Of a stretch of DNA of 38,135 nt, positions 16,740-25,724 are shown piece by piece. The DNA is from Anaerolineae bacterium (GTDB taxonomy: Bacteria; Chloroflexota; Anaerolineae; Promineifilales; Promineifilaceae): the NCBI GenBank assembly GCA_028277515.1, contig JANQGC010000368.1, forward strand, positions 1 through 38,135, in the 5' to 3' direction. The position numbers were made by a program, and so were the translations under genes. Below the pieces are notes generated by a model. That model saw nothing but the letters and a program-made list of their open reading frames with translations, ran no database searches and was not told the DNA's origin. Each line of letters begins with the position of its first letter. Within the stretch, counting starts at the first letter, position 1.

Positions 16740-18203
16740 CTAACTAGGCCATGCTGCATCAATTGACGGTAAAGCTTCATCTAATGATTTGCCAGTCACC
16801 CAATCTGTGATTTCTGTCCAGAAAGCACCAGCACCAACAGCGGCGGGCATCAGGTCTGAACCATCAAATCGCGTTACACTCGCATTCAACAGCAATTCGG
16901 CAAAGCGTCGATCAAGCTCAGTTGGGTACCAATCCAGGCTTGAATCCTGGTGCGGGCCAATAAATCCACCGGCTTCAATCCAGCCTTTCATTGATTCTCC
17001 GGTCGACAGGTAAGCCATGACTGCACGTACTTCTGGTCGATCGACGTACATCGCAGCAATATCACCGGCGGTTAACACCGGTTCGCCATATTGCTCATCG
17101 ATCATTGGGAAGTAGAAGAAATCTACGTTTTCGCCGATAACGGCATCATCAGGGAAGAAAGCGGGAATAAAGCTGGCCTGACGGTGCATCCAGCAGCTCG
17201 GCGGATCATCAAACATGGGGGTTGGAGAATCGCCGAATGGGGTTGTGGCAATACCAATGTCTCCACCCAAGACATAATCTGGATTTTTCCAAATCACTTC
17301 CATGGTTTCAATAGCATTACGCACCTCAGGAGAATCAAAACCCAATTCTCCGGATACCCAGGCATCGTAAGTCTCCGGTGGTTGAGTGCGCAACATGATG
17401 TCTTCAATCCAGTCCGTTGCCGGCCATCCGGTCGCACCTGAACTTTCGATACCGATGCACCACGGCACGCCGCCGTCGGCCACTATCTGATCACTTAGCG
17501 CCAGCAGCTCTTCCCATGATGTTGGGACCTCATAACCTGCTGCTTCAAAGTCATCTTTCGGATACCAAACCAGGCTTTTAACATTGCCTCGGTACCAAAC
17601 CCCGGCAATTTGCGGATCAGCTCCGAGTGTCGAGTCATCAATCCAACCTTGTGCATATTGTCTTTCAAGGAAGTCCATGCCAAGGAAGGTGCTGGGATCG
17701 ATGACAGAGCCTTGATTGACCAGTCCTGCTAACAAGCCGGGTTGTGGATGCCCCGCGATATCCGGTGGGTCGCCGCCTTCAACACGAACCTGGATCAACG
17801 TTTCAAAGTCACCTGACCCTTCATACTGAACATCAATGCCGGTCGCCTCTTCAAAGGCGGCAATTGAATTCTCAAAACGTCGTGCATCTTCGTCGACAAA
17901 TGCGCCAAACATCGATACTTGCGTGCCGGAGTAATCGCCGTTCAAGGCCGCTTCTAAAATTGCATCACCCCCGATCATTTCTTCGCCGGAGGCCTCTTCC
18001 ATTTCTTCTTCAGGAGCTTCTTCCATTTCTTCTTCGGCTGGTTCTTCCATCTCTTCCATTTCTTCGGCCGGTTCTTCGGCCTCTTCTGCGGGAGCTTCAG
18101 CTTCTTCGGCCGGCGCTTCGGCTTCACCACCGCCACAGGCGACAAGAACCAAAGCCAGGATGAGGAAAATGCTTAACCAACTAAACTTTTTAATTTTTAA
18201 CAT
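16740..18203 (-). CDS. Extracellular sugar-binding lipoprotein of ABC importer
   Basis: This 487-residue precursor has a type II signal peptide (basic MLKIKKF, hydrophobic core, lipobox LVAC with C23), so it is anchored outside the membrane. Next comes a 50-residue acidic linker (27-76; runs of Glu with Ala, Pro and Met), then a solute-binding domain (about 80-487) of the family that includes MalE and other sugar-binding proteins. FEEATGIDVQYEGSGDFETL, VEGGDPPDIAGHPQPGLL and the late helix EVRAVMAYLSTGESMKGWIE support this. A strong AGGAGG site lies 10 nt before the ATG. It delivers the sugar to the two permeases encoded next. The ligand cannot be named from sequence; an alpha-glucoside such as sucrose, maltose or trehalose fits the neighbours. 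Confidence 0.92.
   Translation of the reverse strand: MLKIKKFSWLSIFLILALVLVACGGGEAEAPAEEAEAPAEEAEEPAEEMEEMEEPAEEEMEEAPEEEMEEASGEEMIGGDAILEAALNGDYSGTQVSMFGAFVDEDARRFENSIAAFEEATGIDVQYEGSGDFETLIQVRVEGGDPPDIAGHPQPGLLAGLVNQGSVIDPSTFLGMDFLERQYAQGWIDDSTLGADPQIAGVWYRGNVKSLVWYPKDDFEAAGYEVPTSWEELLALSDQIVADGGVPWCIGIESSGATGWPATDWIEDIMLRTQPPETYDAWVSGELGFDSPEVRNAIETMEVIWKNPDYVLGGDIGIATTPFGDSPTPMFDDPPSCWMHRQASFIPAFFPDDAVIGENVDFFYFPMIDEQYGEPVLTAGDIAAMYVDRPEVRAVMAYLSTGESMKGWIEAGGFIGPHQDSSLDWYPTELDRRFAELLLNASVTRFDGSDLMPAAVGAGAFWTEITDWVTGKSLDEALPSIDAAWPS
17976..18125 (-). repeat. Low-complexity acidic linker coding repeat
   Basis: This stretch encodes residues 27-76 of the binding lipoprotein and is built from degenerate repeats of Glu-Ala-Pro-Ala-Glu-Glu and Glu-Glu-Met units. 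On the DNA it appears as repeated TCTTC/GGC blocks on the plus strand. It should form an extended, negatively charged tether between the lipid anchor and the binding domain. Such repeats can change length by slippage. Confidence 0.85.
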
Positions 18204-18294
18204 TTTTTCTTATCCTCCTAAGGATATTTATGTTTTTGATAAATTTCAATACAGCAAAACCTTAAGACATCTTTCTCTTGTATACACACCTCCT

Positions 18295-18323
18295 TTATTA
18301 TTGTCTGAGATTGCTATTGTCAT
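18295..18323 (-). promoter_or_regulatory. Candidate promoter for the ABC importer operon
   Basis: On the minus strand, ATGACA (18323-18318) and TAATAA (18300-18295) are 17 bp apart, about 90 nt before the binding-protein ATG. The minus-10 is only a moderate match. No copy of the GGAACC-type palindrome found before lacI and the alpha-glucosidase is visible in 18204-18401. A weak 5-bp hairpin followed by a T-rich run (18383-18400, minus strand) could end lacI transcription just upstream. Confidence 0.4.
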
Positions 18324-18401
18324 TAGCCCAATGAGCAACTCATATGAATATACGATCAAATCCCGGAATAAGAAAACAACAAAATCCTGTAAATAAGGAT
18401 A

Positions 18402-19412
18402 TTATGGCGATGGTCCGGTTGTTTTCCTAATGATCAACTCCGTCGGCAATACAAACTCCTCCGCTTTCGGGACACCTTCTTGCAGTTCTTCCAATAGCAA
18501 CCGCGCTCCAAGAGCACCTGACTCAAACAGAAGTTGGCGAACCGTCGTCAAACGAATATGTTCAGAAATCTCTATATCGTCAAAGCCAATAATTGAAACT
18601 TGACCAGGCACATCGATCCCCAAATCTTCTGCAGCACGCATAACGCCAAAGGCTTGCGTATCGCTGTAAGCAAAGATCGCCGTTGGCGGGTCAGGCATAC
18701 TCAAGAGTTCTAACGCCTGTTGCTGGGCAACAACACGCGATAGCCTTCCCTCACGGTAATATTCAGGTCTGAAATCAATACCAGCTACAGCCAACGCCTT
18801 GCGGTATCCCTGGTAACGATCTCTTATTGGTCGAAAATCAAAGGGGTTGATGGACATGTAGTCATTGATATACGCGATCTTTTGATGACCTAACTCAATT
18901 AAATGTTGGGTAGCTTTAAAGCCACCGTCAATGTCATCAATGACAACACGGTTTAGTTTGTGACTATGACAATCTATGAGGACAGTGGGAATTTTCGCCC
19001 GCCTGAAATTGTGAACGATTTCATCATTTGGAGTGAGGGACATGATGATTAGTCCATCAGCTTGATGACGTCGCGGGATCTCCCTGAAGTAAACGTCACG
19101 TCGCTGCACTGTCTCTACATTATAAAAAACAAAATCATATTCACTATCAGAAAGAACAGAAACGATCCCCCGTAAGCGTTCAACATAAGAGGGTCGAATA
19201 AAAAAGGGGGCCATGACTGAGACAATCATTGAACGGCCCAATGATAACTTGCGAGCCACGGGGTCTGGCGTATATTCCAATTCTTCAATCGCAGTCAATA
19301 CCTTTTGACGCGTTTGATCACTTACGGAAGGACTTTGATTTAAAACACGAGAAACTGTTCCCACACCAACGCCAGCCTTTTTAGCCACGTCTTTGATGGT
19401 AATATTTGCCAC
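18402..19412 (-). CDS. LacI-family transcriptional repressor
   Basis: This regulator has 336 residues from the chosen start. It has a classical LacI helix-turn-helix (about 5-24, ITIKDVAKKAGVGVGTVSRV), a hinge helix (about 50-60, DPVARKLSLGR), and a periplasmic-binding-protein-like sugar-sensing domain with IIGFDDIEIS and PTAIFAYSDTQAFGVMRAAE. The start is GTG 19412, because AAAGGAG lies 6 nt upstream. An upstream ATG at 19478 has no such site and would add residues outside the normal family N-terminus. A good promoter and a palindromic operator lie upstream, so it probably represses itself. It sits between the alpha-glucosidase and the ABC importer, and likely senses an imported alpha-glucoside or its breakdown product. 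Confidence 0.93.
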   Translation of the reverse strand: MANITIKDVAKKAGVGVGTVSRVLNQSPSVSDQTRQKVLTAIEELEYTPDPVARKLSLGRSMIVSVMAPFFIRPSYVERLRGIVSVLSDSEYDFVFYNVETVQRRDVYFREIPRRHQADGLIIMSLTPNDEIVHNFRRAKIPTVLIDCHSHKLNRVVIDDIDGGFKATQHLIELGHQKIAYINDYMSINPFDFRPIRDRYQGYRKALAVAGIDFRPEYYREGRLSRVVAQQQALELLSMPDPPTAIFAYSDTQAFGVMRAAEDLGIDVPGQVSIIGFDDIEISEHIRLTTVRQLLFESGALGARLLLEELQEGVPKAEEFVLPTELIIRKTTGPSP

Positions 19413-19510
19413 CAAATCTCCTTTAGCAAGAATCGTCTCGATTATCAAACTGCGGGCAACAAACGATTTGCCCACCATAAATCAATATATTGGGGCTAAG
19501 ATCTCTTCTA

Positions 19511-19528
19511 ATTGGAACCGATTCCAAT
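19511..19528. promoter_or_regulatory. LacI-type operator before lacI
   Basis: ATTGGAACCGATTCCAAT is an 18-bp palindrome with only the inner pair off symmetry (C/A) and a central CG, the typical LacI-family operator design. It begins where the transcript from the promoter at 19536-19564 should start, so a bound dimer would block that promoter. It shares 15-16 of 18 bases with the site at 21223-21240. Confidence 0.85.
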
Positions 19529-19535
19529 CCAAACC

Positions 19536-19564
19536 ACTATACAATAGCACTAAAATGTTGTCAA
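19536..19564 (-). promoter_or_regulatory. Sigma-70 promoter of lacI
   Basis: On the minus strand, TTGACA (19564-19559) is a perfect minus-35 and TATAGT (19541-19536) a near-perfect minus-10, with exactly 17 bp between. The start site should fall near 19529, leaving a leader of about 115 nt to the GTG at 19412. Confidence 0.8.
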
Positions 19565-19597
19565 GTTGAAATAAATAATAAATTTAGTGTATGCTCG

Positions 19598-21202
19598 CTA
19601 TTTTTTAGCAACAATTTCGACGATGATGCCTTCATTTTCACGAATGGTCACCGTTCGTTCAGTTAACTGATTATCGGCAAAAGTAATGTGGGTGGTGAAT
19701 CGCAAACGACCCCTGCGCAAGATTGAGGGTATCGCCCAAACAATCACCTGATCGCTAAAATTTAACAGGATAACAAATCGGTTTGCTCCTTCGGTTCGGC
19801 TGAACACAAATAATCCATCAGGGGCTTCATGAGACTTATAGTCACCAAGTTGCAACGCCTTTTCCTTCCGTCGCAGTCGAATCAATGAATGGACCAAAGA
19901 CAGTACGGAATCCGCTTGATTGATCTCGACTTCAACATTATTATGGCGATAATCATCCGCAACCGGCAGCCATGGCTCGACACCTGGGGGACAAAATCCG
20001 GCATTCTCACTTGAATCCCATTGCATCGGCGAGCGCTCAGGGTCTCGCCCCAATCCCAATCCTGGAGATTTCAACTCCCAGGGATCTTGGACTTTATCTG
20101 ATGGTATGGATACATCATGCATGCCAATTTCATCTCCATAGTAGATAATTGGTGTTCCACGAAGGGTAAGTAGCATCATTAAAGCTATCCGTCCTTGTTT
20201 ATGTCCTACGCGGGTGAAAACGCGATGCTGATCGTGATTTCCCAGGACCCAGTTTGGCCAGGCTCCCTCAGGCAGTAAGCCTTCATAACTGTCTGCCAAT
20301 TGACGAATTTTGCCGGCATCCCACCCGGTATTGTGTAAATTGATATTTTGTGGTAAATGAATTTCATCCAGACGGCCGTAATGTTTGACCAACCGTTCCA
20401 GGGGCAGATTAATTTCGCCAATCAACACCCGGTTAGTATACTCGTCAACTACCGCGCGGATCCAACGATTAAAAAGGTGGGCATCAGGAGTATCTTTATT
20501 ATTTTTCTCAAGCAGACGTCGACCGGGGTCCATGCCTTCACGCCAGTTCGGATCTGGTGGATTATCCCGAAGAAGCTTATCTTTCATCACCCGGTAGACG
20601 ACATCTACACGGAAGCCATCAATCCCGCGGTCTAACCAAAAACGCATGACATCAAACATCGCATGGCGCACTTCAGGATTGCGCCAATTGAGGTCGGGTT
20701 GTTCGGCAAGAAAAGAGTGTAAATAATATTGCTCCGTCTCTTCGTCCCAGGCCCACCCGGATTTTCCATCAAATCGACTCAGCCAATTGTTCGGTGGCCC
20801 TCCATCTGAGGCGGCATTCCGCCAAATATACCAGTCTCTTTTTGGATTGTCTCTCGAAGAGCGCGACTCCAAAAACCAGGGATGGCGGTCGGATGTATGG
20901 TTGGGTACCAAATCCAAGAGAACCTTGATGTCGCGTACATGGGCTTCATCGATCAACAAGTCCATATGAGCCAATTTGCCAAACATGGGATGAATATTGA
21001 CATAATCGGTGACGTCATAACCAAAATCAGCCATAGGAGATGGGTAAATAGGAGATATCCAAATGGCGTCAATTCCCAACCATTGTAAATAGTCCAGTCT
21101 TTGAATGATTCCCGGGAGGTCTCCCACCCCGTCTCCGTTTGCATCCTGGAAACTACGGGGATAAATTTGATAAATAATACCCTTCTGCCACCAGTGAGCC
21201 AT
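19598..21202 (-). CDS. GH13 alpha-glucosidase / oligo-1,6-glucosidase type
   Basis: This 534-residue cytoplasmic glycoside hydrolase opens with WWQKGIIYQIYPRSFQDANG, typical of the exo-acting alpha-glucosidase branch of GH13. Catalytic residues are D200 (GFRVDVVYRV), E263 (IGEINLP) and D324 (GNHDQHR); the conserved NHTSDRHPWF and RSPMQWD segments are present. It would release glucose from the non-reducing end of short alpha-glucosides. Val directly after the nucleophile is seen in alpha-1,6-active enzymes but also in some alpha-1,4 ones, so linkage preference stays open. The ATG is preceded by GGAAGGGA, and upstream lie a promoter and a perfect LacI-type operator. lacI follows on the same strand 185 bp downstream. 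Confidence 0.92.
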   Translation of the reverse strand: MAHWWQKGIIYQIYPRSFQDANGDGVGDLPGIIQRLDYLQWLGIDAIWISPIYPSPMADFGYDVTDYVNIHPMFGKLAHMDLLIDEAHVRDIKVLLDLVPNHTSDRHPWFLESRSSRDNPKRDWYIWRNAASDGGPPNNWLSRFDGKSGWAWDEETEQYYLHSFLAEQPDLNWRNPEVRHAMFDVMRFWLDRGIDGFRVDVVYRVMKDKLLRDNPPDPNWREGMDPGRRLLEKNNKDTPDAHLFNRWIRAVVDEYTNRVLIGEINLPLERLVKHYGRLDEIHLPQNINLHNTGWDAGKIRQLADSYEGLLPEGAWPNWVLGNHDQHRVFTRVGHKQGRIALMMLLTLRGTPIIYYGDEIGMHDVSIPSDKVQDPWELKSPGLGLGRDPERSPMQWDSSENAGFCPPGVEPWLPVADDYRHNNVEVEINQADSVLSLVHSLIRLRRKEKALQLGDYKSHEAPDGLFVFSRTEGANRFVILLNFSDQVIVWAIPSILRRGRLRFTTHITFADNQLTERTVTIRENEGIIVEIVAKK

Positions 21203-21222
21203 GATGTTCCCTTCCTTATCTA

Positions 21223-21240
21223 CTTGGAACCGGTTCCAAG
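21223..21240. promoter_or_regulatory. LacI-type operator before the alpha-glucosidase
   Basis: CTTGGAACCGGTTCCAAG is a perfect 18-bp palindrome with a central CG. It lies 5 bp downstream of the minus-10 at 21246-21251 and 20 bp upstream of the start codon, a position for repression by blocking transcription initiation. The near copy before lacI points to the same repressor. Confidence 0.88.
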
Positions 21241-21245
21241 CATAC

Positions 21246-21275
21246 TTTATACATCAAGTTCACAAGTTCCGTCAA
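21246..21275 (-). promoter_or_regulatory. Sigma-70 promoter of the alpha-glucosidase
   Basis: On the minus strand, TTGACG (21275-21270) and TATAAA (21251-21246) are 18 bp apart. The start site should fall inside the operator at 21223-21240. This promoter-operator arrangement mirrors the one before lacI. Confidence 0.72.
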
Positions 21276-21307
21276 GAGTAAATCGGCATTAGAATCCAAA
21301 CGACTGG

Positions 21308-24300
21308 TTACATGTTGCGCCGGTATTGTCCCCCTACCTCATACATGGCCTGTGTGATTTGACCCAAGGAGCATACTTTTGCCGTTTCCATTAAAGCGTC
21401 AAAAATGTTTTCATTATTAACGGCCGCATCCTGCAATTCTCGCAAACGATTAAGGGATCGAGCCGGATCGTGCGCCTGGAGTGCCTTGACCTGGGCAATT
21501 TGATTTTCTTTTTCCGCCTTTGTTGCCCGGATCACTTCATTCGGCAAAATCGTGGGTGAGCCTTGATCGGACAAAAAGGTATTCACACCAATGATGGGCA
21601 ATTGTCCGCTGTGCTTTAAATGTTCGTAATGGAGCGATTCCTCCTGAATTTTACCCCGCTGGTACATCGTTTCCATTGCCCCCAACACCCCACCGCGCTC
21701 TGTCAGGCGATCAAACTCTGCCAGGACCGCTTCCTCGACAAGGTCAGTTAATTCCTCAATGATGAATGATCCCTGCAAGGGATTTTCGTTCTTAGCCATT
21801 CCCAATTCGTGATTAATGATCAATTGAATTGCCACAGCCCTCCTGACCGATTCCTCTGTGGGTGTTGTTATCGCTTCATCATAGGCGTTGGTATGCAAGG
21901 AGTTACAATTATCGTAAATGGCATATAAAGCTTGCAACGTTGTACGAATGTCGTTAAAAGATATTTCCTGTGCATGCAACGAGCGGCCGCTGGTTTGGAT
22001 GTGATATTTCAATTTTTGCGCTCTTGCACCGGAATCATATTTTAATTTCAAGGCTTTAGCCCAGATTCGCCTGGCCACACGGCCGATAACCGCATATTCC
22101 GGGTCCAGCCCATTAGAAAAGAAAAAGGAGAAATTGGCTGCAAATTTATCCACATCCATGCCACGCGACCGGTAATATTCAAGAAACGTGAAACCATTGG
22201 CCAGAGTAAAGGCCAGTTGGGTGATCGGGTTGGCACCAGCCTCAGCAATATGGTAGCCGGAAATCGAGACCGAATAGAAGTTCCGGACATGACTATCGAT
22301 AAAATACTGCTGCACATCGCCCATCAATTTCAAAGAAAATTCGGTCGAAAATATACATGTATTTTGCGCCTGATCTTCCTTAAGAATATCTGCTTGTACA
22401 GTTCCGCGAACCGTTGATAATGTGGCCGCCTTGATCTCCTGGTAAGTCTCAGGGGCAAGCACCTGGTCGCCGGTAATGCCTAGCAACATCAATCCCAAAC
22501 CATCATTTCCTTCAGGTAGCTCGCCGGAGTAATGTGGGCGCTCTAATCCCTGATCGTCAAACGTTGAACACAGCTTTTCCTCAACCTGGTCTTCCAATCC
22601 GTGCTCTCGAATAAACAATTCACACTGTTGGTCGACGGCCGCATTCAAGAAAAAAGCGAGTATTGTCGCAGCCGGTCCATTAATCGTCATTGATACTGAC
22701 GTCGACCGCTCACATAAATTAAATCCGCTGTACAGTTTCTTTGCATCATCAAGGCTAGCTATTGAAACACCGGAATTACCAATTTTGCCGTATATGTCAG
22801 GGCGATAATCCGGATCTTCGCCATATAAGGTGACAGAATCAAACGCCGTAGACAGGCGCTTTGCCGGCATGCCATATGACAGGTAATGAAATCTCCTATT
22901 GGTTCTTTCCGGCCCTCCTTCACCGGCAAACATGCGTGTTGGGTCTTCACCTGTTCGTTTAAAAGGAAACACGCCGGCGGTGAAGGGAAATTCACCCGGC
23001 ACATTTTCCTGTAAAAGCCAACGTAATATGTCGCCCCAGGCCTGGTATTTGGGCAGTGAAACGCGGGGGATTTGATTGCCGGACAGGGAAGATTTATGGG
23101 TTTCTACGCGAATTTCTTTGTTACGTACTTGATAGACAAATTCCTCTTGCCGGTAGCGGTTTTTTTTGTCCTGCCATTCCTGAAGACGATTTTGGTTTTC
23201 TTTGTCTAGCTTTAAATCTACCTTTTGGTAGACGCCCTGAAGCTGCCGGCTGAGCGTGTCTTGATCGACAGCAACATCGGCCGCCGCCGACATCGCCTGT
23301 TGAATCCCGTAAAGTTGGTTAGCCACAGCCACCTGCTCCTCAACCCACTGATCGTACGCACGAATCGTTTCCGCAATTTCAGATAGGTACCGCACACGTG
23401 ATGACGGTATGATCATGACCTTTTGTGACATCTCTTTACCAGGCATCTCATCTAACTGCAAACCTAAACCTTCATTTTCATTAATGGTTTGCATGATCAA
23501 TTGAAAGAGTTGATTTGTGCCCGGATCATTAAACTGGGAAGCAATCGTGCCGACCACCGGCAGGTCATCATCATCTACTTGCCACAACTGCCTGTTCCGT
23601 TTGTACTGCTTCTTCACATCACGCAAGGCATCCAAAGCGCCACGCTTATCAAATTTATTAATGGCGATGAAATCCGCATAATCGAGCATGTCGATTTTTT
23701 CCAACTGGGTTGCAGCCCCATAATCCGGGGTCATGACATAAAGGGAATAGTCGGAAAAATCGACAATTTCCGTATCTGATTGCCCAATTCCGGACGTTTC
23801 TAAAATGATTAAGTCAAATTGGGCTGCCTTTAATATAGCCAAAATCTCACGGATATGGCGGGAAAGAGCGAGGTTCGATTGGCGTGTGGCCAGGGAGCGC
23901 ATATAAACGCGCGGGTCATTAACGGCATTCATGCGAATCCTGTCACCTAGCAAAGCGCCTCCTGAGCGTCTTTTAGATGGATCCACGGAAACAACGGCGA
24001 TTTGCTTGTGCTCACTGCTCAGTAAAAAGCGGCGCACCAGTTCATCTACGAGCGATGATTTCCCGGCACCCCCAGTCCCGGTAATACCTAAAACCGGCGG
24101 AACAGCCAGCGTGTTTAAGCGTTGGTGCACACTTTCCATAATCGGCTCCACCAGGCCCGGTTCATTCTCCACCGCAGAGATTAACCGGCCCAAGGCGCGA
24201 TCTGTCACCCACTTTTTAACCTCAGGTAAAATTTTGGTGGCGACAACTGCTCCACCGCTTTCAGGAATCATCGCGCCATAAGCTTGTTCAATAGCCCTTT

Positions 24301-24766
24301 GCCATTTATAAATATGCAGCTTTCCAGTCGGAAAGTCGGCCTGCTCCAAAAGGCAGTTGATCATGCCTTGCAGACCCATTTCCCGCCCATCATCTGGCGA
24401 AAAAAGGCGTGTGACCCCATAGGCATGAAGTTCTTCTATCTCACCCGGTAGAATTGTGCCGCCCCCTCCACCAAAAATTTTTATGTGGCTGCAATTTTTC
24501 TCACGTAAGAGATCGACCATATATTTGAAAAATTCCATATGGCCCCCCTGGTAGGAGGTTATGGCCACGGCCTGGACATCTTCTTGAACAGCCGCATTCA
24601 CGATCTCCTGAACTGAGCGATTATGTCCCAGGTGTATAACTTCCGCCCCTGATGATTGTAGAATACGACGCATAATATTGATCGCTGCGTCATGGCCGTC
24701 AAAAAGAGAACCGGCCGTTACAATTCGGATTTTATTTTCTGATTCGTAGGGAGTAGTGGTTTCCAT
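21308..24766 (-). CDS. icmF: Fused isobutyryl-CoA mutase IcmF (B12-dependent, with G-protein chaperone)
   Basis: This 1152-residue adenosylcobalamin enzyme interconverts isobutyryl-CoA and n-butyryl-CoA; some relatives use isovaleryl- or pivaloyl-CoA. The order of domains is diagnostic of IcmF. First is a B12-binding domain (about 12-145; [14 protein letters not shown] with the cobalt ligand His at 25, and SYQGGH at 71-76). Next is a MeaB-like GTPase domain (P-loop GTGGAGKSS at 230-238, an ETSGIGQSD segment, and NKFD). A linker follows, then the large substrate-binding mutase domain (about 570-1152; [21 protein letters not shown], and [13 protein letters not shown] as in methylmalonyl-CoA mutases). 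Both partners are on one chain, so no separate small subunit is needed. The neighbours are unrelated in pathway. The ATG has only a weak ribosome site (GAGA). Confidence 0.95.
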   Translation of the reverse strand: METTTPYESENKIRIVTAGSLFDGHDAAINIMRRILQSSGAEVIHLGHNRSVQEIVNAAVQEDVQAVAITSYQGGHMEFFKYMVDLLREKNCSHIKIFGGGGGTILPGEIEELHAYGVTRLFSPDDGREMGLQGMINCLLEQADFPTGKLHIYKWQRAIEQAYGAMIPESGGAVVATKILPEVKKWVTDRALGRLISAVENEPGLVEPIMESVHQRLNTLAVPPVLGITGTGGAGKSSLVDELVRRFLLSSEHKQIAVVSVDPSKRRSGGALLGDRIRMNAVNDPRVYMRSLATRQSNLALSRHIREILAILKAAQFDLIILETSGIGQSDTEIVDFSDYSLYVMTPDYGAATQLEKIDMLDYADFIAINKFDKRGALDALRDVKKQYKRNRQLWQVDDDDLPVVGTIASQFNDPGTNQLFQLIMQTINENEGLGLQLDEMPGKEMSQKVMIIPSSRVRYLSEIAETIRAYDQWVEEQVAVANQLYGIQQAMSAAADVAVDQDTLSRQLQGVYQKVDLKLDKENQNRLQEWQDKKNRYRQEEFVYQVRNKEIRVETHKSSLSGNQIPRVSLPKYQAWGDILRWLLQENVPGEFPFTAGVFPFKRTGEDPTRMFAGEGGPERTNRRFHYLSYGMPAKRLSTAFDSVTLYGEDPDYRPDIYGKIGNSGVSIASLDDAKKLYSGFNLCERSTSVSMTINGPAATILAFFLNAAVDQQCELFIREHGLEDQVEEKLCSTFDDQGLERPHYSGELPEGNDGLGLMLLGITGDQVLAPETYQEIKAATLSTVRGTVQADILKEDQAQNTCIFSTEFSLKLMGDVQQYFIDSHVRNFYSVSISGYHIAEAGANPITQLAFTLANGFTFLEYYRSRGMDVDKFAANFSFFFSNGLDPEYAVIGRVARRIWAKALKLKYDSGARAQKLKYHIQTSGRSLHAQEISFNDIRTTLQALYAIYDNCNSLHTNAYDEAITTPTEESVRRAVAIQLIINHELGMAKNENPLQGSFIIEELTDLVEEAVLAEFDRLTERGGVLGAMETMYQRGKIQEESLHYEHLKHSGQLPIIGVNTFLSDQGSPTILPNEVIRATKAEKENQIAQVKALQAHDPARSLNRLRELQDAAVNNENIFDALMETAKVCSLGQITQAMYEVGGQYRRNM

Positions 24767-25162
24767 TTCATTCTCAACCGTTTTTCCTTAAGAAATTTTT
24801 TTAAGCATAAAAATGAGTAAGTGGGGTTTGATCGACCTGTCTTTTCCATTTGTGAAAAATATGAATAGACTTGATGTCATTATACCGAAAACAACTGCTA
24901 CAACCACTTGCCGCAGGGTTTTTCAGTAGCCTCCACATCTATATCGCACGCTTGCGCCGGAGCGCGAAATGGATTTCGCGGTTACCAACTACTAAAAAAG
25001 CCAAGCCACTTGCCGGCATCTGTTTAAATTATTCATTCTTTCAGATACACTTGGAAGTGATAAAAGCTATATTCGTTTGTGTAATAAACCATGCCTTAAA
25101 GAAACAGTACAAATGTGGCTCAAAGGTTGCTAAAGGTACAGTTTCAAGGAGCAAAATTTCTG
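24767..25162. other. Gene-free 396-bp region between icmF and the phosphoribosyltransferase
   Basis: This is a divergent intergenic region. On the minus strand, TATAAT (24884-24879) could be the minus-10 of icmF, about 113 nt before its ATG, but no good minus-35 is visible. A short palindrome (CTTAAG..TTAAG) surrounds 24788-24803. A compact hairpin lies at 24963-24980. I see no convincing promoter for the plus-strand gene and no credible protein; an open frame from 24871 lacks a ribosome site and overlaps the next gene. Confidence 0.5.
24963..24980. repeat. Compact palindrome, possible REP-like element
   Basis: CGCGAAAT-GG-ATTTCGCG is a perfect 8-bp inverted repeat around a 2-bp centre, set in a more GC-rich patch (about 24945-24985) than the AT-rich DNA around it. 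It lacks a U-tract, so it is unlikely to be a terminator. It has the look of a dispersed intergenic palindrome, but only one copy is in this window. Confidence 0.5.
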
Positions 25163-25711
25163 ATGGAAAATCGTGAAACATATACGGTTCAAGTTGCTGG
25201 ATTGACGCGTCATTTTCCTTTATTTGAAGTAGCCCCAGGGGTCCGAATCGCTATCTTCAACATGCTAGGTGACACATTTGTGGTGAAGGCTGCGGCCGCT
25301 GCTTTAGCGGAAGAATTAAGAGACACAACAGCGGATGTGTTGGTGACAGCCGAAGCAAAAAGCATTCCTCTGATTTATGAAATGAGCGCATTGATGGGGT
25401 TGCCCTATGTTGTCCTGCGCAAAACCTATAAGAGCTATATGGGCGAGGCTATTAACGCTAAAACAGAATCGATCACCACAGGAAAAACCCAAACCCTTTA
25501 CCTTGATGAAAAAGATACCCGGATGGTTTTTGGAAAACAGGTAATCGTGGTCGATGATGTCGTCAGCACCGGCAGCACATTGAAAGCGATGGGGGATATC
25601 ATTGCCAATGCTGGTGGAGAAGTGAGTCAAATTGCGGCCGTTTTCACCGAAGGAGAAGCGGACTGGTCTCATATCATCGCTCTGGGCAATCTGCCCGTTT
25701 TTGTAGAGTAA
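25163..25711 (+). CDS. Phosphoribosyltransferase family protein (adenine/xanthine PRT-like)
   Basis: This 182-residue protein has the PRPP-binding loop VIVVDDVVSTGST (about 129-141), which defines type I phosphoribosyltransferases. Further support comes from a VLVTAEAKSIPLIYEMSALMG segment and the flexible-loop region RKTYKSYMG. It would attach a nucleobase (or related compound) to PRPP in salvage; the base is not determined. ATG 25163 is chosen because AAGGAG lies upstream. An in-frame ATG at 25115 has no ribosome site. The HyuB-like gene begins 13 nt after its stop, so the two are probably co-transcribed. Confidence 0.88.
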   Translation: MENRETYTVQVAGLTRHFPLFEVAPGVRIAIFNMLGDTFVVKAAAAALAEELRDTTADVLVTAEAKSIPLIYEMSALMGLPYVVLRKTYKSYMGEAINAKTESITTGKTQTLYLDEKDTRMVFGKQVIVVDDVVSTGSTLKAMGDIIANAGGEVSQIAAVFTEGEADWSHIIALGNLPVFVE

Positions 25712-25724
25712 TTTGGGCCAACCA

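Noticed and set aside
17744..18163. Plus-strand frame of 139 residues opposite the binding lipoprotein
   Set aside because: It is the reverse of the acidic linker and gives an Arg/Leu/His-rich low-complexity product with no ribosome site.
18216..18296. Leader peptide in the importer 5' region: a strong AAAGGAGG (minus strand, 18296-18289) before a short frame running to the binding-protein ribosome site
   Set aside because: The only GTG overlaps the ribosome site itself, there is no properly spaced start codon, and the likely promoter would start transcription at or after it.
24871..25176. Plus-strand frame of 101 residues in the icmF upstream region
   Set aside because: No ribosome site, no recognisable composition, and it overlaps the well-supported start of the phosphoribosyltransferase.
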